From positions 2,728,001-2,792,000 of the forward strand of contig AP017968.1 in the NCBI GenBank assembly GCA_002356455.1: a stretch of 64,000 bases of DNA, in the 5' to 3' direction. The notes under the pieces were generated by a model. It worked only from the letters and a program-made list of their open reading frames with translations. It had not been told where the DNA came from and did not search any database. This DNA comes from Fusobacterium varium. GTDB lineage: Bacteria; Fusobacteriota; Fusobacteriia; Fusobacteriales; Fusobacteriaceae. Positions 41,584 to 50,966 of the stretch are shown piece after piece (within the stretch, counting starts at the first letter, position 1; each line of letters begins with the position of its first letter). Both the position numbers and the translations under genes were made by a program.

Positions 41584-41922
41584 ATGACAATGAGATTATT
41601 TTATTTTGTAATTTCATTTATGTTTATGTTTTTTACTTCTAATTTTGATATTCAGGAAAAACATTCTGCTTTTAAAGATTTACCTCAAAATATTCTGCTT
41701 TTAGGTAAAATAGAAAGCACTAGAGAATATAGTTTTATAAAAATAGACAAAATAGAACTTGCAGATAGGGAAACTTTAAAAAATCCTATACCTGCTTTTT
41801 TAGAAATGACAGAGATTGTTACAGAAGAGCCTTGCATAAATACTGTTATTTATCCACAAAAAGATATTTTAACATTTTATACAATCCTTGAACGGTATGA
41901 TTCCCGAATTCTTTTGATTTAA
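41584..41922 (+). CDS. Exported or anchored small protein, unknown function
   Basis: A 112-residue protein with a hydrophobic N-terminus (LFYFVISFMFMFFTSNF), probably a signal peptide or anchor, then a mixed alpha/beta stretch (DLPQNILLLGKIESTREYSFIKIDKIEL) without known motifs and a single Cys in TEEPCINTV. I do not recognise it. AAGGAGG lies 7 bases before ATG 41584, and it stands between the HAD gene (27 bases) and the giant activase gene (56 bases), on the same strand. Confidence 0.6.
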   Translation: MTMRLFYFVISFMFMFFTSNFDIQEKHSAFKDLPQNILLLGKIESTREYSFIKIDKIELADRETLKNPIPAFLEMTEIVTEEPCINTVIYPQKDILTFYTILERYDSRILLI

Positions 41923-41978
41923 CAATCTCTCATAAAAATCACATTATATTCAAGAAACAATAATAAGGAGATTAATTT

Positions 41979-44900
41979 ATGAGAGAATTTCATATAGGAA
42001 TGGATGTTGGTTCTACTACCATAAAAATAGTATGTCTTGATGAAAAAGATAATATTATTTATTCAATTTATCAAAGACATCTATCTAATGTTAGAGAAAC
42101 AACTAAAAAAATGTTTGATGATTTTTTAGAACATATGAAAAATAATTTTGGTGAAGATATAAAATATAAAATAAGTATCACTGGTTCTAGTGGAATGGGA
42201 ATATCTTCATGGGTAGGAATAGATTTTGTACAAGAAGTTATTGCTTGTATAAAATCTATTGAAACACTTATTCCAGAAACTGATGTAGCTATTGAACTTG
42301 GAGGGGAAGATGCAAAAATAACTTTCCTTAAAAATGATATGGATCAAAGAATGAATGGAAGCTGTGCTGGTGGTACAGGAGCATTCATTGATCAGATAGC
42401 TACCCTTTTGGATACAGATGCTTCAGGTCTTAATGAACTTGCTAAAGGATTTGACTCAATTTATCCAATAGCTGCCAGATGTGGAGTATTTGCAAAAACT
42501 GACATACAACCTCTTATCAACGAAGGGGTAAGAAAAGAAAATATAGCTGTATCTGTATTTCAAGCTGTAGTTAATCAAACTATAACTGGTCTTGCCTGTG
42601 GTAAAAAAATTACAGGAAAGGTGGCTTTTTTAGGAGGTCCTCTTTTCTTTTTAAGTGAGCTTAGAAATAGATTTATTGATACATTAAAATTAACCCCTGA
42701 AGATGTTGTTTTTCCTGAAAATTCACAACTTTTTGTTGCTCAGGGAGCTGCTTTTCTATCTAAAGAAAATGAAGCTGTTTTTTCTTATGAAGAGCTTAAA
42801 ACTAAAGTAGAGCGTCTTAATGAAAAAGATACCTCTGATACTTCAAGATTACAGCCATTATTTGAAACTGAAGATGAACTGAATGAATTTCTTAAAAGAC
42901 ATGAAAAAGAAAAAATAGAAACAAGAGATTTAAATACTTATGAAGGAAATGCTTACCTTGGAATAGATGCAGGTTCCACTACAATTAAAGTAGTTCTTAT
43001 TTCAGAAGAAAAAGAGATACTATTCTCACATTATTCGCATAACAAGGGAAATCCACTTGACAATATTATTGCTACACTCAAAGAACTGTATTCAAAAATG
43101 AATAAAAATATTATTATAAAAGGTTCATGTGTAACTGGATATGGAGAAACTCTTATCAAGGCAGCATTGAGAGTAGATATTGGTATAGTAGAGACTATGG
43201 CACATTATAAAGGATCACAATTTTTCCAGCCAGATGTTGATTTTATACTTGATATTGGTGGACAAGATATGAAATGTCTGAAAATACAAGATGGTATTAT
43301 TACTTCTATTCTTTTAAATGAAGCTTGTTCTTCTGGATGTGGATCATTCCTTGAAACTTTTGCTCATTCGCTTGGAATGGATATTCTGGAATTTTCCAGA
43401 TTAGGAATGGAATCTAAATCTCCAGCTGACCTTGGTACCAGATGTACTGTATTTATGAATTCAAAAGTTAAACAGGCACAAAAAGATGGAGTAGAAGTAG
43501 CTGATATTTCTGCTGGACTTTCTTACTCTGTTGTCAAAAATACACTTTTTAAAGTTATAAAAATAAAAAACAAAGATGAATTAGGAAAAAATATAGTTGT
43601 TCAAGGAGGAACTTTCCTTAATAACTCTGTACTGAGAGCTTTTGAATTGGTTTCAGAAAGGAATGTAATTAGACCTAATGTTGCTGGACTTATGGGAGCT
43701 TTTGGAGCTGCCCTTATAGCAATGGAACAGGCTGGAGAAAGTTCATCTATTATGACTCTTGATGAGTTAAATAATTTCAGCTGTACTACAAACCTTACTA
43801 GATGTAAGCTTTGCAATAATCATTGTTTATTGACTATCCATAAATTTAAAAATGGTGAAAATTTTATATCAGGTAACAGGTGTGATAACCCTCTTGGAAA
43901 AATGAAGAAAAATACAGCACCTAATATGTTTGATTATAAATACAACAGAATATTTAACTATACACCTTTAGAACCTTCAAAAGCTACTAGAGGAGAAATT
44001 GGTATTCCTAGAGTCTTGAATTTCTATGACTCATATCCATTTTGGTTTACATTATTAACTAACCTTGGATTTAGAGTAATTATATCTGATGATTCATCTA
44101 AAAAATTATATGAAAAAGGGATTGATACTATTTCTTCTGATTCTATATGCTACCCTGCAAAACTTGTTCATGGACACATTGTGGACCTTATAGAAAAAGG
44201 TGTAAAAAGAATCTTCTATCCTTGTGTTATATTTGAAGAAAAAGAAGATGAAAAATCTTCTAATCAGTTTAATTGTCCAATTGTCATGTCATATCCAGAA
44301 GTTATTAATAATAACATGGATATTTTAAAAGAAAAACATATAGATTTAATACTTCCATTTTTCTCATTTGAAAGTAAAGAAGTTCTTTATAAGACTGTCT
44401 TTGAAGAATTTGAAAGATTTGGAATATCAAAATCTGAAGCTAAAATGGCTGTAGATGCTGCATGGGAAGAAAAATATAACTTTAGAAAAGATATGAGAAA
44501 CAAAGCTCTTGAAATAATTGCTGATCTAGAAAAAACTGGAAAAACTGGAGTAGTTCTTTGTGGAAGACCTTATCATTGTGACAAAGAAATTCATCATGGT
44601 ATTCCAAACATAATAAATTCCTTTGGAATAGCTGTTCTTACAGGAGATGCTGTTGCCAGTCTTGCTTCTCTTGATGAAGAACTAAGAGTAATAGATCAAT
44701 GGACATATCACTCAAGGTTATACAGAGCTGCTGCTTATGTAGGAAAAAGCAAGTGTCTTGAACTTATAGAACTAAATAGTTTCAGTTGTGGTATAGATGC
44801 AGTGACTACTGATCAAGTAGAAGAAATATTAGCCAATTATGGAAAGGTACATACTCTTTTAAAAATAGATGAAATAAGTAACCTTGGAGCTGTAAAAATA

Positions 44901-46208
44901 AGAATAAGAAGCCTTTTAGCTGCTCTAGACTATAAGAAAAATGCTCTTAGATCTTCTATTAAAAAGAAAATAGAATATAAACGAGCTCAATTTACTAAAA
45001 AAATGAAAAAAGAATATACTATCCTTGCTCCACAAATGGCACCAATGCATTTTAAATTATTAAAAACTGCATTCAAAGCTGAAGGATATAATCTTGAAGT
45101 GCTGGACGAAACACAAGAAGCATTAGATTGTGGACTTCAATATGTTAATAATGATGCTTGTTATCCATCTATATTGGTTATTGGAGAACTCATCGCAGCA
45201 TTAAAATCAGGAAAATATGATCTTGATAAAACTGCTGTTATGATTTCACAAACTGGTGGAAGCTGTCGTGCTACTAACTATTTAGGGTTCTTGAAAAAAG
45301 CTATAAAAGATAGTGGCTTTGAAAAAATTCCTATTCTTTCTTTAAATGCAAGTGGTTTTGAAAAACAGGAAGGTTTCTCTATAACTCTTCCTTTTGCTCA
45401 TAAATGCCTGATAGCTGTATCATATGGGGATATTCTTATGAAACTTCTTTATCATGTACGCCCCTATGAAAAAATTAAAGGAAGTGCTTTTGAATTATAT
45501 GAAAAATGGAATGAAAAAGTCAAAGAAAATATATATAATGGTAAATTTTCTCAATTTAAAAATAATATAAATGCAATAGTAAATGATTTTTCTAAAATTG
45601 AAGTATCTGATGAAAAGAAAATAAAAGTTGGAATAGTTGGAGAAATACTTGTTAAATTCAGTCCTTTTGCTAATAATAATCTAGCTGAATTCATAGAGGC
45701 TGAAGGAGGAGAGGTTTATACTTCAAGTCTTATGAGTTTTGTTAAGTATTGTATATATAGTGATATATTTATAACTGAAAGATTTAAAGGCAAAATTGCA
45801 GCAATGAAATTAAAAGCTGCACTTTGGATAATAGAACAGTATACAAAAGTATTAAATAATGCTTTACAAAAAAATTCTAGATTTGGACATGAGGATTCTA
45901 TACAAGACCTTGCTCAAAAGACTTCTCAGTACATATCAATAGGAAATCAGTCTGGTGAAGGATGGTTTCTTATGGGAGAAATGATAGAGTTCATTGAGAA
46001 AGATGTTCCTAATATCGTTTGTGTACAACCTTTTGGATGTCTTCCTAACCATATAACTGGAAAAGGTATGATTAAAAAATTAAGGTCAGAGTATAAAAAT
46101 GTTAATATAGCTCCTATAGACTATGATCCTGCTTACTCTGAAGTTAATCAATTAAATAGGATAAAACTTATGCTGTCTGTTGCCAGAAAAAATCTAAAAA
46201 ACTCTTAA
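41979..46208 (+). CDS. 2-hydroxyacyl-CoA dehydratase activase-related protein, double ATPase plus DUF2229-type region
   Basis: A 1,409-residue protein. Residues 1-270 and about 325-575 are two BadF/BcrA-type ASKHA ATPase domains: GMDVGSTTIKIVCLDEKDN with NGSCAGGTGAFIDQIA, then GIDAGSTTIKVVLISEEKE with EACSSGCGSFLETFA. The Cys in each likely ligates a bridging [4Fe-4S] cluster. Next come TRCKLCNNHCLLTIHKF (cysteine cluster) and a DUF2229-like region, then a C-terminal HgdB-like part with NNDACYPSILVIGEL and QTGGSCRATNYLGFL. Archetypes use ATP to push an electron into a dehydratase. No dehydratase subunit is adjacent, so the partner is unknown. GGAG precedes ATG 41979. Confidence 0.85.
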   Translation: MREFHIGMDVGSTTIKIVCLDEKDNIIYSIYQRHLSNVRETTKKMFDDFLEHMKNNFGEDIKYKISITGSSGMGISSWVGIDFVQEVIACIKSIETLIPETDVAIELGGEDAKITFLKNDMDQRMNGSCAGGTGAFIDQIATLLDTDASGLNELAKGFDSIYPIAARCGVFAKTDIQPLINEGVRKENIAVSVFQAVVNQTITGLACGKKITGKVAFLGGPLFFLSELRNRFIDTLKLTPEDVVFPENSQLFVAQGAAFLSKENEAVFSYEELKTKVERLNEKDTSDTSRLQPLFETEDELNEFLKRHEKEKIETRDLNTYEGNAYLGIDAGSTTIKVVLISEEKEILFSHYSHNKGNPLDNIIATLKELYSKMNKNIIIKGSCVTGYGETLIKAALRVDIGIVETMAHYKGSQFFQPDVDFILDIGGQDMKCLKIQDGIITSILLNEACSSGCGSFLETFAHSLGMDILEFSRLGMESKSPADLGTRCTVFMNSKVKQAQKDGVEVADISAGLSYSVVKNTLFKVIKIKNKDELGKNIVVQGGTFLNNSVLRAFELVSERNVIRPNVAGLMGAFGAALIAMEQAGESSSIMTLDELNNFSCTTNLTRCKLCNNHCLLTIHKFKNGENFISGNRCDNPLGKMKKNTAPNMFDYKYNRIFNYTPLEPSKATRGEIGIPRVLNFYDSYPFWFTLLTNLGFRVIISDDSSKKLYEKGIDTISSDSICYPAKLVHGHIVDLIEKGVKRIFYPCVIFEEKEDEKSSNQFNCPIVMSYPEVINNNMDILKEKHIDLILPFFSFESKEVLYKTVFEEFERFGISKSEAKMAVDAAWEEKYNFRKDMRNKALEIIADLEKTGKTGVVLCGRPYHCDKEIHHGIPNIINSFGIAVLTGDAVASLASLDEELRVIDQWTYHSRLYRAAAYVGKSKCLELIELNSFSCGIDAVTTDQVEEILANYGKVHTLLKIDEISNLGAVKIRIRSLLAALDYKKNALRSSIKKKIEYKRAQFTKKMKKEYTILAPQMAPMHFKLLKTAFKAEGYNLEVLDETQEALDCGLQYVNNDACYPSILVIGELIAALKSGKYDLDKTAVMISQTGGSCRATNYLGFLKKAIKDSGFEKIPILSLNASGFEKQEGFSITLPFAHKCLIAVSYGDILMKLLYHVRPYEKIKGSAFELYEKWNEKVKENIYNGKFSQFKNNINAIVNDFSKIEVSDEKKIKVGIVGEILVKFSPFANNNLAEFIEAEGGEVYTSSLMSFVKYCIYSDIFITERFKGKIAAMKLKAALWIIEQYTKVLNNALQKNSRFGHEDSIQDLAQKTSQYISIGNQSGEGWFLMGEMIEFIEKDVPNIVCVQPFGCLPNHITGKGMIKKLRSEYKNVNIAPIDYDPAYSEVNQLNRIKLMLSVARKNLKNS

Positions 46209-46274
46209 AAAATATTTAATTTATGATATAATTAAAGAAATAAAGAGGTTTTAAATTTTTTGGAGGTGGATTGA

Positions 46275-47381
46275 TTGTATAAAGCTAACTATCTTATGAT
46301 GACTCCTGGACCTACAATGGTAAGAGAAAATGTTTTAAAAGCTAGATGCAGCTTTTTTGGAAACCCTGATTTAGACCCTAATTTTTTTGCTTTTTATGAT
46401 AAATTATGTAAAAAAACTGGAAAATTATTTGGTGCTAAAAAAGCCCAGACTGTTATAATGAATGGTGAGGGCATGCTCGGATTAGATACTGCCTGTGCTT
46501 CGCTTACTGAACCAGGAGACAAAGTTCTTGTTATATCTAATGGTATCTTTGGAGAAGGGTTCAAAGGTCTAGTAGAAACTTATGGTGGAGAGGTTACCTT
46601 ATTTGAAACTGATGTTAAAAGTACTCTTGATATAGATAAATTAAGAATATTTCTTGAAAAAAATAAAGATTTTAAATATGCCACTGTAGTTCATTGTGAT
46701 ACTCCTTCTGGGGTACTTAATAATGTTGAAATTATTTGTAAAATTTTAAAATCTGAAGGGATCATGACAGTAGTTGACAGTGTCGCTGCTGTAGGTGGAG
46801 TTCAATTAGATGTAGATGGTTGGGGAATTGACATTGCTCTAGGAGGCTCTCAAAAAGTTTTTTCCGCTCCTTCTGGAATTACAATAATGACAGTAAGCAA
46901 TGATGCATGGGAGGCTATTGAGAATAGAAAAACTCCAATTGCTTCTTTTTACTGTAACTTATCTTTATGGAAAAATTGTGTAAAAGAACAGCTTTTCCCT
47001 TATACAATGCCTGCTAGTGATTTAATAGCTTTTGATGTTGCAATTGATAACATCTACAAAGAAGGAATAGAAAAAGTTAGAGAAAGACATCATACTGCTG
47101 CTGAGTATGTAAGAACTAGACTTATGGATATAGGAGTAGAGCTTTATTTAAAAAATGGATACTCTCCAACGGTAACTGCTTTCTGTCTTCCAGAAGGATA
47201 TGATTGTAAGGAAGTATCTGATTATCTTCTTCATAATTTTGAAGTAATGATAGCTGATTCTTATTCTTATCTAAGCAATAAAGTACTTAGAATAGGACAT
47301 ATGGGTGAAAATGCTCGTTTCTACAGACTTGATTATACTTTAAAAGCTATTGAAAAAACTTTAAGAATTCTAAAAAAATAA
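46275..47381 (+). CDS. Class V aminotransferase (serine-pyruvate/alanine-glyoxylate type)
   Basis: A 368-residue PLP enzyme. It starts with the family's MTPGPTMVRENVL, followed by VIMNGEGMLGLDTACASL (phosphate binding), TVVHCDTPSGVLNNVE, VVDSVAAVGGVQLDVDGWGID and the PLP lysine in LGGSQKVFSAPSG. Relatives transfer amino groups between serine/alanine and pyruvate/glyoxylate, or use aminoethylphosphonate. TTG 46275 is the start: TGGAGGTGG lies 5 bases before it. It follows the giant activase by 66 bases and ends at a terminator. Confidence 0.88.
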   Translation: MYKANYLMMTPGPTMVRENVLKARCSFFGNPDLDPNFFAFYDKLCKKTGKLFGAKKAQTVIMNGEGMLGLDTACASLTEPGDKVLVISNGIFGEGFKGLVETYGGEVTLFETDVKSTLDIDKLRIFLEKNKDFKYATVVHCDTPSGVLNNVEIICKILKSEGIMTVVDSVAAVGGVQLDVDGWGIDIALGGSQKVFSAPSGITIMTVSNDAWEAIENRKTPIASFYCNLSLWKNCVKEQLFPYTMPASDLIAFDVAIDNIYKEGIEKVRERHHTAAEYVRTRLMDIGVELYLKNGYSPTVTAFCLPEGYDCKEVSDYLLHNFEVMIADSYSYLSNKVLRIGHMGENARFYRLDYTLKAIEKTLRILKK

Positions 47382-47392
47382 TATTTTGCATT

Positions 47393-47436
47393 AAAAGTCT
47401 CTTTTTTGACACTTCAAGTCCTAAAAGAGACTTTTT
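47393..47436 (+). terminator. Terminator after the aminotransferase gene
   Basis: AAAAGTCTCTTTT (47393-47405) pairs with AAAAGAGACTTTT (47423-47435), T-tract follows. Confidence 0.85.
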
Positions 47437-47527
47437 AAGTTCAAACTATTGCTTTTATTTAATTTAAACTATACATTATATAATGCAGATATTATAAATA
47501 ATTTCAAATTCAGGGGAAGGAAACTTT

Positions 47528-48256
47528 ATGTGTGATTTTGATAAAAACAATAAAATGCCATTATATGGTCAATTAATGAATTTTCTACTTTCAGAAATAG
47601 AATGTGATAAATTTAAAGAACATGAGAAATTACCTTCTGAAAGAGAGCTTTGTGAAAGATTTTGTGTAAGCCGTGATACTGTAAGGCAGGCTATTTTCCA
47701 ATTAGAAAAAATGGGATATATCTATAAAAAACATGGCAAAGGAACTTTTGTTGCACCAAAACAATTGAAACCTGATCTATATAAATTTTATGATTTTACA
47801 GAAGAAATGAAAAAACTTGGAAAAGAAGCTCTTTCTAAAGTTTTATCTTTTGAAATAGTTCCTGCTGATAAATATATAGCAAAATTTTTAAAAATAAAAG
47901 AAAACAGTAATGTTCATAGGATTATCCGATTAAGACTTGTTGATTCTATTCCTCTTATTTTTGAAAAAACATATCTTCCTATGGAAAAATTTAATTGTTT
48001 TTACATTGATGAGTTAAACAATTCTTCACTCTGTAATATATTAAAAAATAGATTCTCTATAAAATTTTCCAAAGGAGAAGAAACTTTTTATCCAATTACT
48101 CCTGACGAAGAAATAATAAGATATCTTAATCTGATGAAGTTCCAACCAGTAATAAAAATAGAGAGAATTACCTTTGAAGATGAAAGTCCCATAATGTTTA
48201 CTGAAAGAATAGTAAGAGGAGATAAATTTAAATATACAGTTACAACCTTATTCTAA
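47528..48256 (+). CDS. GntR family regulator, HutC type (UTRA domain)
   Basis: A 242-residue regulator. The winged helix covers residues about 8-75 (PLYGQLMNFLLSEIECDKFK, KLPSERELCERFCVSRDTVRQAIFQLEKMGYIYKKHGKGTFV). The rest is a UTRA effector domain (VLSFEIVPADKYIAKFLKIKENSNVHRIIRLRLVDSIPLIFEKTYLP, then RIVRGDKFKYTV). The family responds to sugars or other small molecules. Neighbours give no clear target. Confidence 0.9.
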   Translation: MCDFDKNNKMPLYGQLMNFLLSEIECDKFKEHEKLPSERELCERFCVSRDTVRQAIFQLEKMGYIYKKHGKGTFVAPKQLKPDLYKFYDFTEEMKKLGKEALSKVLSFEIVPADKYIAKFLKIKENSNVHRIIRLRLVDSIPLIFEKTYLPMEKFNCFYIDELNNSSLCNILKNRFSIKFSKGEETFYPITPDEEIIRYLNLMKFQPVIKIERITFEDESPIMFTERIVRGDKFKYTVTTLF

Positions 48257-48398
48257 TTTTAAAAGAAACTAAATTAATAGAAATTCTTTATAATAAATAT
48301 TTGACATAAAAATTTCTTTTTTCTAAAAATCCATACTATTAAACTATATTTTATGATATAATATTCCATAGTATATTTTTAATAAAAAGGAGTAAAAA

Positions 48399-48833
48399 AT
48401 GAAAATAACACAGGAAACAAATTGTGCTATCAAAACTATTCTATATTTATCTACACTTCAAAAGGGCGAAATATCTCCTGCAAAAGTTATTGGAAAAGCT
48501 ATTGATTTTTCTGATAAATTTGTACTTAAAGTTTTGAGACCCTTAACAAGTGCAAATATAGTTCTTCCTTTCAGAGGTGTTACTGGGGGATATTGCTTAG
48601 AGAAGACTATTGATAAAATTAACCTTTTAGATGTCATAATTGCTGTACAAAATGATATTAATATATTAACTGTCATGAAAAATATGTCTAAAAAAGATAT
48701 CAAAAAGGATGAAATATTCTCTATATTTGATCAAATACAAGAACTTGAAAAAAAAATCTTAAAAAAAATAACTTTTGATATGATTATCAATAATAAAGTA
48801 AATTTAAAAGATATACTAGAAATTACTATCTAA
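48399..48833 (+). CDS. Rrf2 family regulator without the iron-sulfur cysteines
   Basis: A 144-residue protein with an Rrf2 winged helix: MKITQETNCAIKTILYLSTL, VIGKAIDFSDKFVLKVLRPLTSANIVLPFRGVTGGYCLEKTIDKINLLDVI. IscR-type members hold a [2Fe-2S] cluster with three Cys after about residue 90; this one has only Cys9 and Cys68 and lacks that triplet, so it is probably clusterless (like CymR) and senses through protein or ligand contacts. GGAG precedes ATG 48399. It follows the GntR gene by 142 bases and is probably separate. Confidence 0.85.
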   Translation: MKITQETNCAIKTILYLSTLQKGEISPAKVIGKAIDFSDKFVLKVLRPLTSANIVLPFRGVTGGYCLEKTIDKINLLDVIIAVQNDINILTVMKNMSKKDIKKDEIFSIFDQIQELEKKILKKITFDMIINNKVNLKDILEITI

Positions 48834-48876
48834 TAAAAAAAGCTGCCTGTAAAGATATTCTTTCTTCAGGCAGCTG
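48834..48876 (-). terminator. Terminator of the YwqK-repeat gene
   Basis: AGCTGCCTG (48841-48849) pairs perfectly with CAGGCAGCT (48867-48875); seven T follow on the minus strand. On the plus strand the T-tract is weak. Confidence 0.8.
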
Positions 48877-48893
48877 CTCATTTTCTTCTCCAA

Positions 48894-49445
48894 TTATTTA
48901 AATTGTTCAGAACCATTAGAATAATGGCATTCCTTTACTAATTTTCCTTCTGCGTCATACTCTTTATAAACACCTTCTAATTTTCCATTTTCTCCATAAT
49001 TACATTCTATGTATAGAACTCCATTTGAAAAATATTCTTTATAAGAACCATACATAGCTCCATTTTTAAAATTAACATCAAGTTTCACTTGTCCATTCGG
49101 GAAATATTTTATATTTTTTGTTGTTGTAGAATTATTAGTATGCTCTGATGATTTTTTTAATTTTCCATTTGGGAAAAATTCTTCATAAAGTCCTACTGTT
49201 TCTCCATTTACAAGAGTACGCCTAGAACTTAATTTTCCATCACTGTAGAAAGTTTCATATATTCCATGGATATTTCCATTTTTATAGAATTTATGTGTTT
49301 CTACCTGACCATTCATATAATATGATTTATATTCTCCTTCTCTAATTCCATTTACATAATTTTTTTCTTCCTGAATTCTCCCATTATCGTAAGTTTTTAC
49401 CCATAGCCCTTCTTTTTTACCATCCTTATTATACTGATTTGTCAT
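48894..49445 (-). CDS. MORN/YwqK-type repeat protein
   Basis: A 183-residue protein made of about seven repeats of 22-24 residues with the pattern YxNGxxxxxxxYxNGxxxGxYxxYxxNG (for example GIREGEYKSYYMNGQVETHK, GIYETFYSDGKLSSRR, GSYKEYFSNGVLYIEC). This is the YwqK/MORN_2 pattern, sometimes linked to toxin-antitoxin or effector-immunity sets; no toxin gene is next to it. No signal peptide. ATG 49445 follows AAGGGGG; a longer frame to 49502 lacks a ribosome site. Function unknown. Confidence 0.75.
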   Translation of the reverse strand: MTNQYNKDGKKEGLWVKTYDNGRIQEEKNYVNGIREGEYKSYYMNGQVETHKFYKNGNIHGIYETFYSDGKLSSRRTLVNGETVGLYEEFFPNGKLKKSSEHTNNSTTTKNIKYFPNGQVKLDVNFKNGAMYGSYKEYFSNGVLYIECNYGENGKLEGVYKEYDAEGKLVKECHYSNGSEQFK

Positions 49446-49539
49446 GATTATTCCCCCTTTGAATAATGATAATGATGTATAGTTAATATTAGTATACCTC
49501 ATAATCTTTAAGAAATAAAGAGATTAAATTAAATTTTTC

Positions 49540-50664
49540 CTATTTTGATATATTTTTTTCTGTTTTATAATGGAAAATATGAATATTTAACATATTAAAG
49601 TCAAATAATAGTTTTTTTCCAAATGAAATATTTGTGATTACATCTGTAGAAGCTCTTGCTGTGAACTCCTTTTCTCCTATTTTAAAATATATGTATACTT
49701 CATTCCCCATATTTTCTACTACACTGACAATTCCTTCTACCCTATTTTTTTCTCTGCTATTTCCATCTGATACTTTTATATTCTCTGGTCTTATTCCAAA
49801 CCATATTTTTTCACCAATATTATTTTTTAATTTTTCATATTTTTCCTTACCTAAAGTTAAATAAGTATCAGTACTCAATTTTACTATAATATCCCCATTT
49901 TCCTCTAAAAGCTCTCCTTCGACTATATTCATGGCTGGTGAACCTATAAATCCAGCTACAAATTTATTTACAGGGAAATTATATATATTCATTGGAGTAT
50001 CTACCTGCATAACTTTTCCTTTGTTAAGCACACATATTCTGTCTCCCATTGTCATTGCCTCTACCTGATCATGGGTTACATATATCATTATAGTTTCTTT
50101 CCCCTCATTGAGAAGTTCTTTATGAAGCTGTGTTATTCTTACTCTCATAGACACTCTTAATTTGGCATCTAAATTGGAAAGAGGCTCATCAAAAAGAAAT
50201 ACTTTTGGTTCTCTTACTATTGCTCTTCCTAATGCTACTCTCTGTTTTTGTCCCCCTGACATTTCTTTAGGTTTTCTATCAAGAATATCACTTATTTCAA
50301 GCCTTTCAGCAGTTTCTCTTACTTTCTTATCTATTTCTTTTTTAGAAAATTTTGCCATTTTTAATCCAAAAGCCATATTTTCATAAGTAGACATATGGGG
50401 ATAGAGAGCATAATTTTGAAATACCATAGCTATACCTCTATCTTTAGGTGGAAGATTATTAGCCATTCTTCCTTCTATCCATAATTCTCCGCTTGTTATA
50501 TCTTCCAAACCTGCTATCATTCTTAGCATAGTTGATTTAGCACATCCTGATGGTCCCACTAATACCATAAACTCTCCAGATTTTATTTCTAAATCTATCC
50601 CATGAACAGCTTTAAAACCATTAGGATATACTTTTTCAATATTTTTTAAAATAACTCCACTCAT
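49540..50664 (-). CDS. MsmX/UgpC-type ABC transporter ATPase (orphan)
   Basis: A 374-residue carbohydrate-importer ATPase. Walker A is GPSGCAKST (37-45; Ala replaces the usual Gly before Lys, seen in some relatives), signature MSGGQKQRVALGRAI, Walker B VFLFDEPLSNLDA, switch YVTHDQVEAM. Residues about 240-374 form the OB-type regulatory domain (FVAGFIGSPAMN, WFGIRPENIKV). No permease or binding protein is near, so it may serve several sugar importers, as MsmX does in Bacillus. ATG 50664 behind AAAAGGAG; the longer frame from 50691 has no ribosome site. Confidence 0.9.
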   Translation of the reverse strand: MSGVILKNIEKVYPNGFKAVHGIDLEIKSGEFMVLVGPSGCAKSTMLRMIAGLEDITSGELWIEGRMANNLPPKDRGIAMVFQNYALYPHMSTYENMAFGLKMAKFSKKEIDKKVRETAERLEISDILDRKPKEMSGGQKQRVALGRAIVREPKVFLFDEPLSNLDAKLRVSMRVRITQLHKELLNEGKETIMIYVTHDQVEAMTMGDRICVLNKGKVMQVDTPMNIYNFPVNKFVAGFIGSPAMNIVEGELLEENGDIIVKLSTDTYLTLGKEKYEKLKNNIGEKIWFGIRPENIKVSDGNSREKNRVEGIVSVVENMGNEVYIYFKIGEKEFTARASTDVITNISFGKKLLFDFNMLNIHIFHYKTEKNISK

Positions 50665-50757
50665 ATCTGCTCCTTTTTCTGTATTCTTCAATAAGAATTA
50701 TACCATATTTTTTCTTTGTTGTATAAAGGCAAAAGATAACTTGTTATTTTTAGTCTA

Positions 50758-50786
50758 TTGACAATAATATTTGAATGTGATACAAT
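50758..50786 (+). promoter_or_regulatory. Promoter of the metF-metH riboswitch transcript
   Basis: TTGACA (50758-50763), 17-base spacer, TACAAT (50781-50786), about 18 bases before the aptamer. Confidence 0.8.
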
Positions 50787-50803
50787 TCATAAAATAATTA
50801 AAT

Positions 50804-50940
50804 CCATAGAGAGAGATGGAGGGACAGGCCCTTTGATATCTCAGCAACCTGCTTTTAAGTGTGGTGCTAATTCCTGATAGATGGTTTAGATTCTAAGACT
50901 TTAAGCTTTTTTCATCTATCAGGTGGAAAAAGCTTTTTTT
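50804..50940 (+). promoter_or_regulatory. SAM-I (S-box) riboswitch with terminator, metF-metH leader
   Basis: The aptamer (50804-50884) has the S-box core: GAGGGACAGGCCC, GATATCTCAGCAACC, GTGGTGCTAATTCC and the closing CCTGATAGATGG. The terminator stem is formed by 50903-50916 and 50922-50935, followed by T7. CATCTATCAGG (50913-50923), which includes the loop, is the exact complement of aptamer bases 50873-50883, so without SAM an antiterminator can form. High SAM should stop transcription before metF. Confidence 0.95.
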
Positions 50941-50966
50941 ATTGGATTCAAACAGGAGATGAGCAA

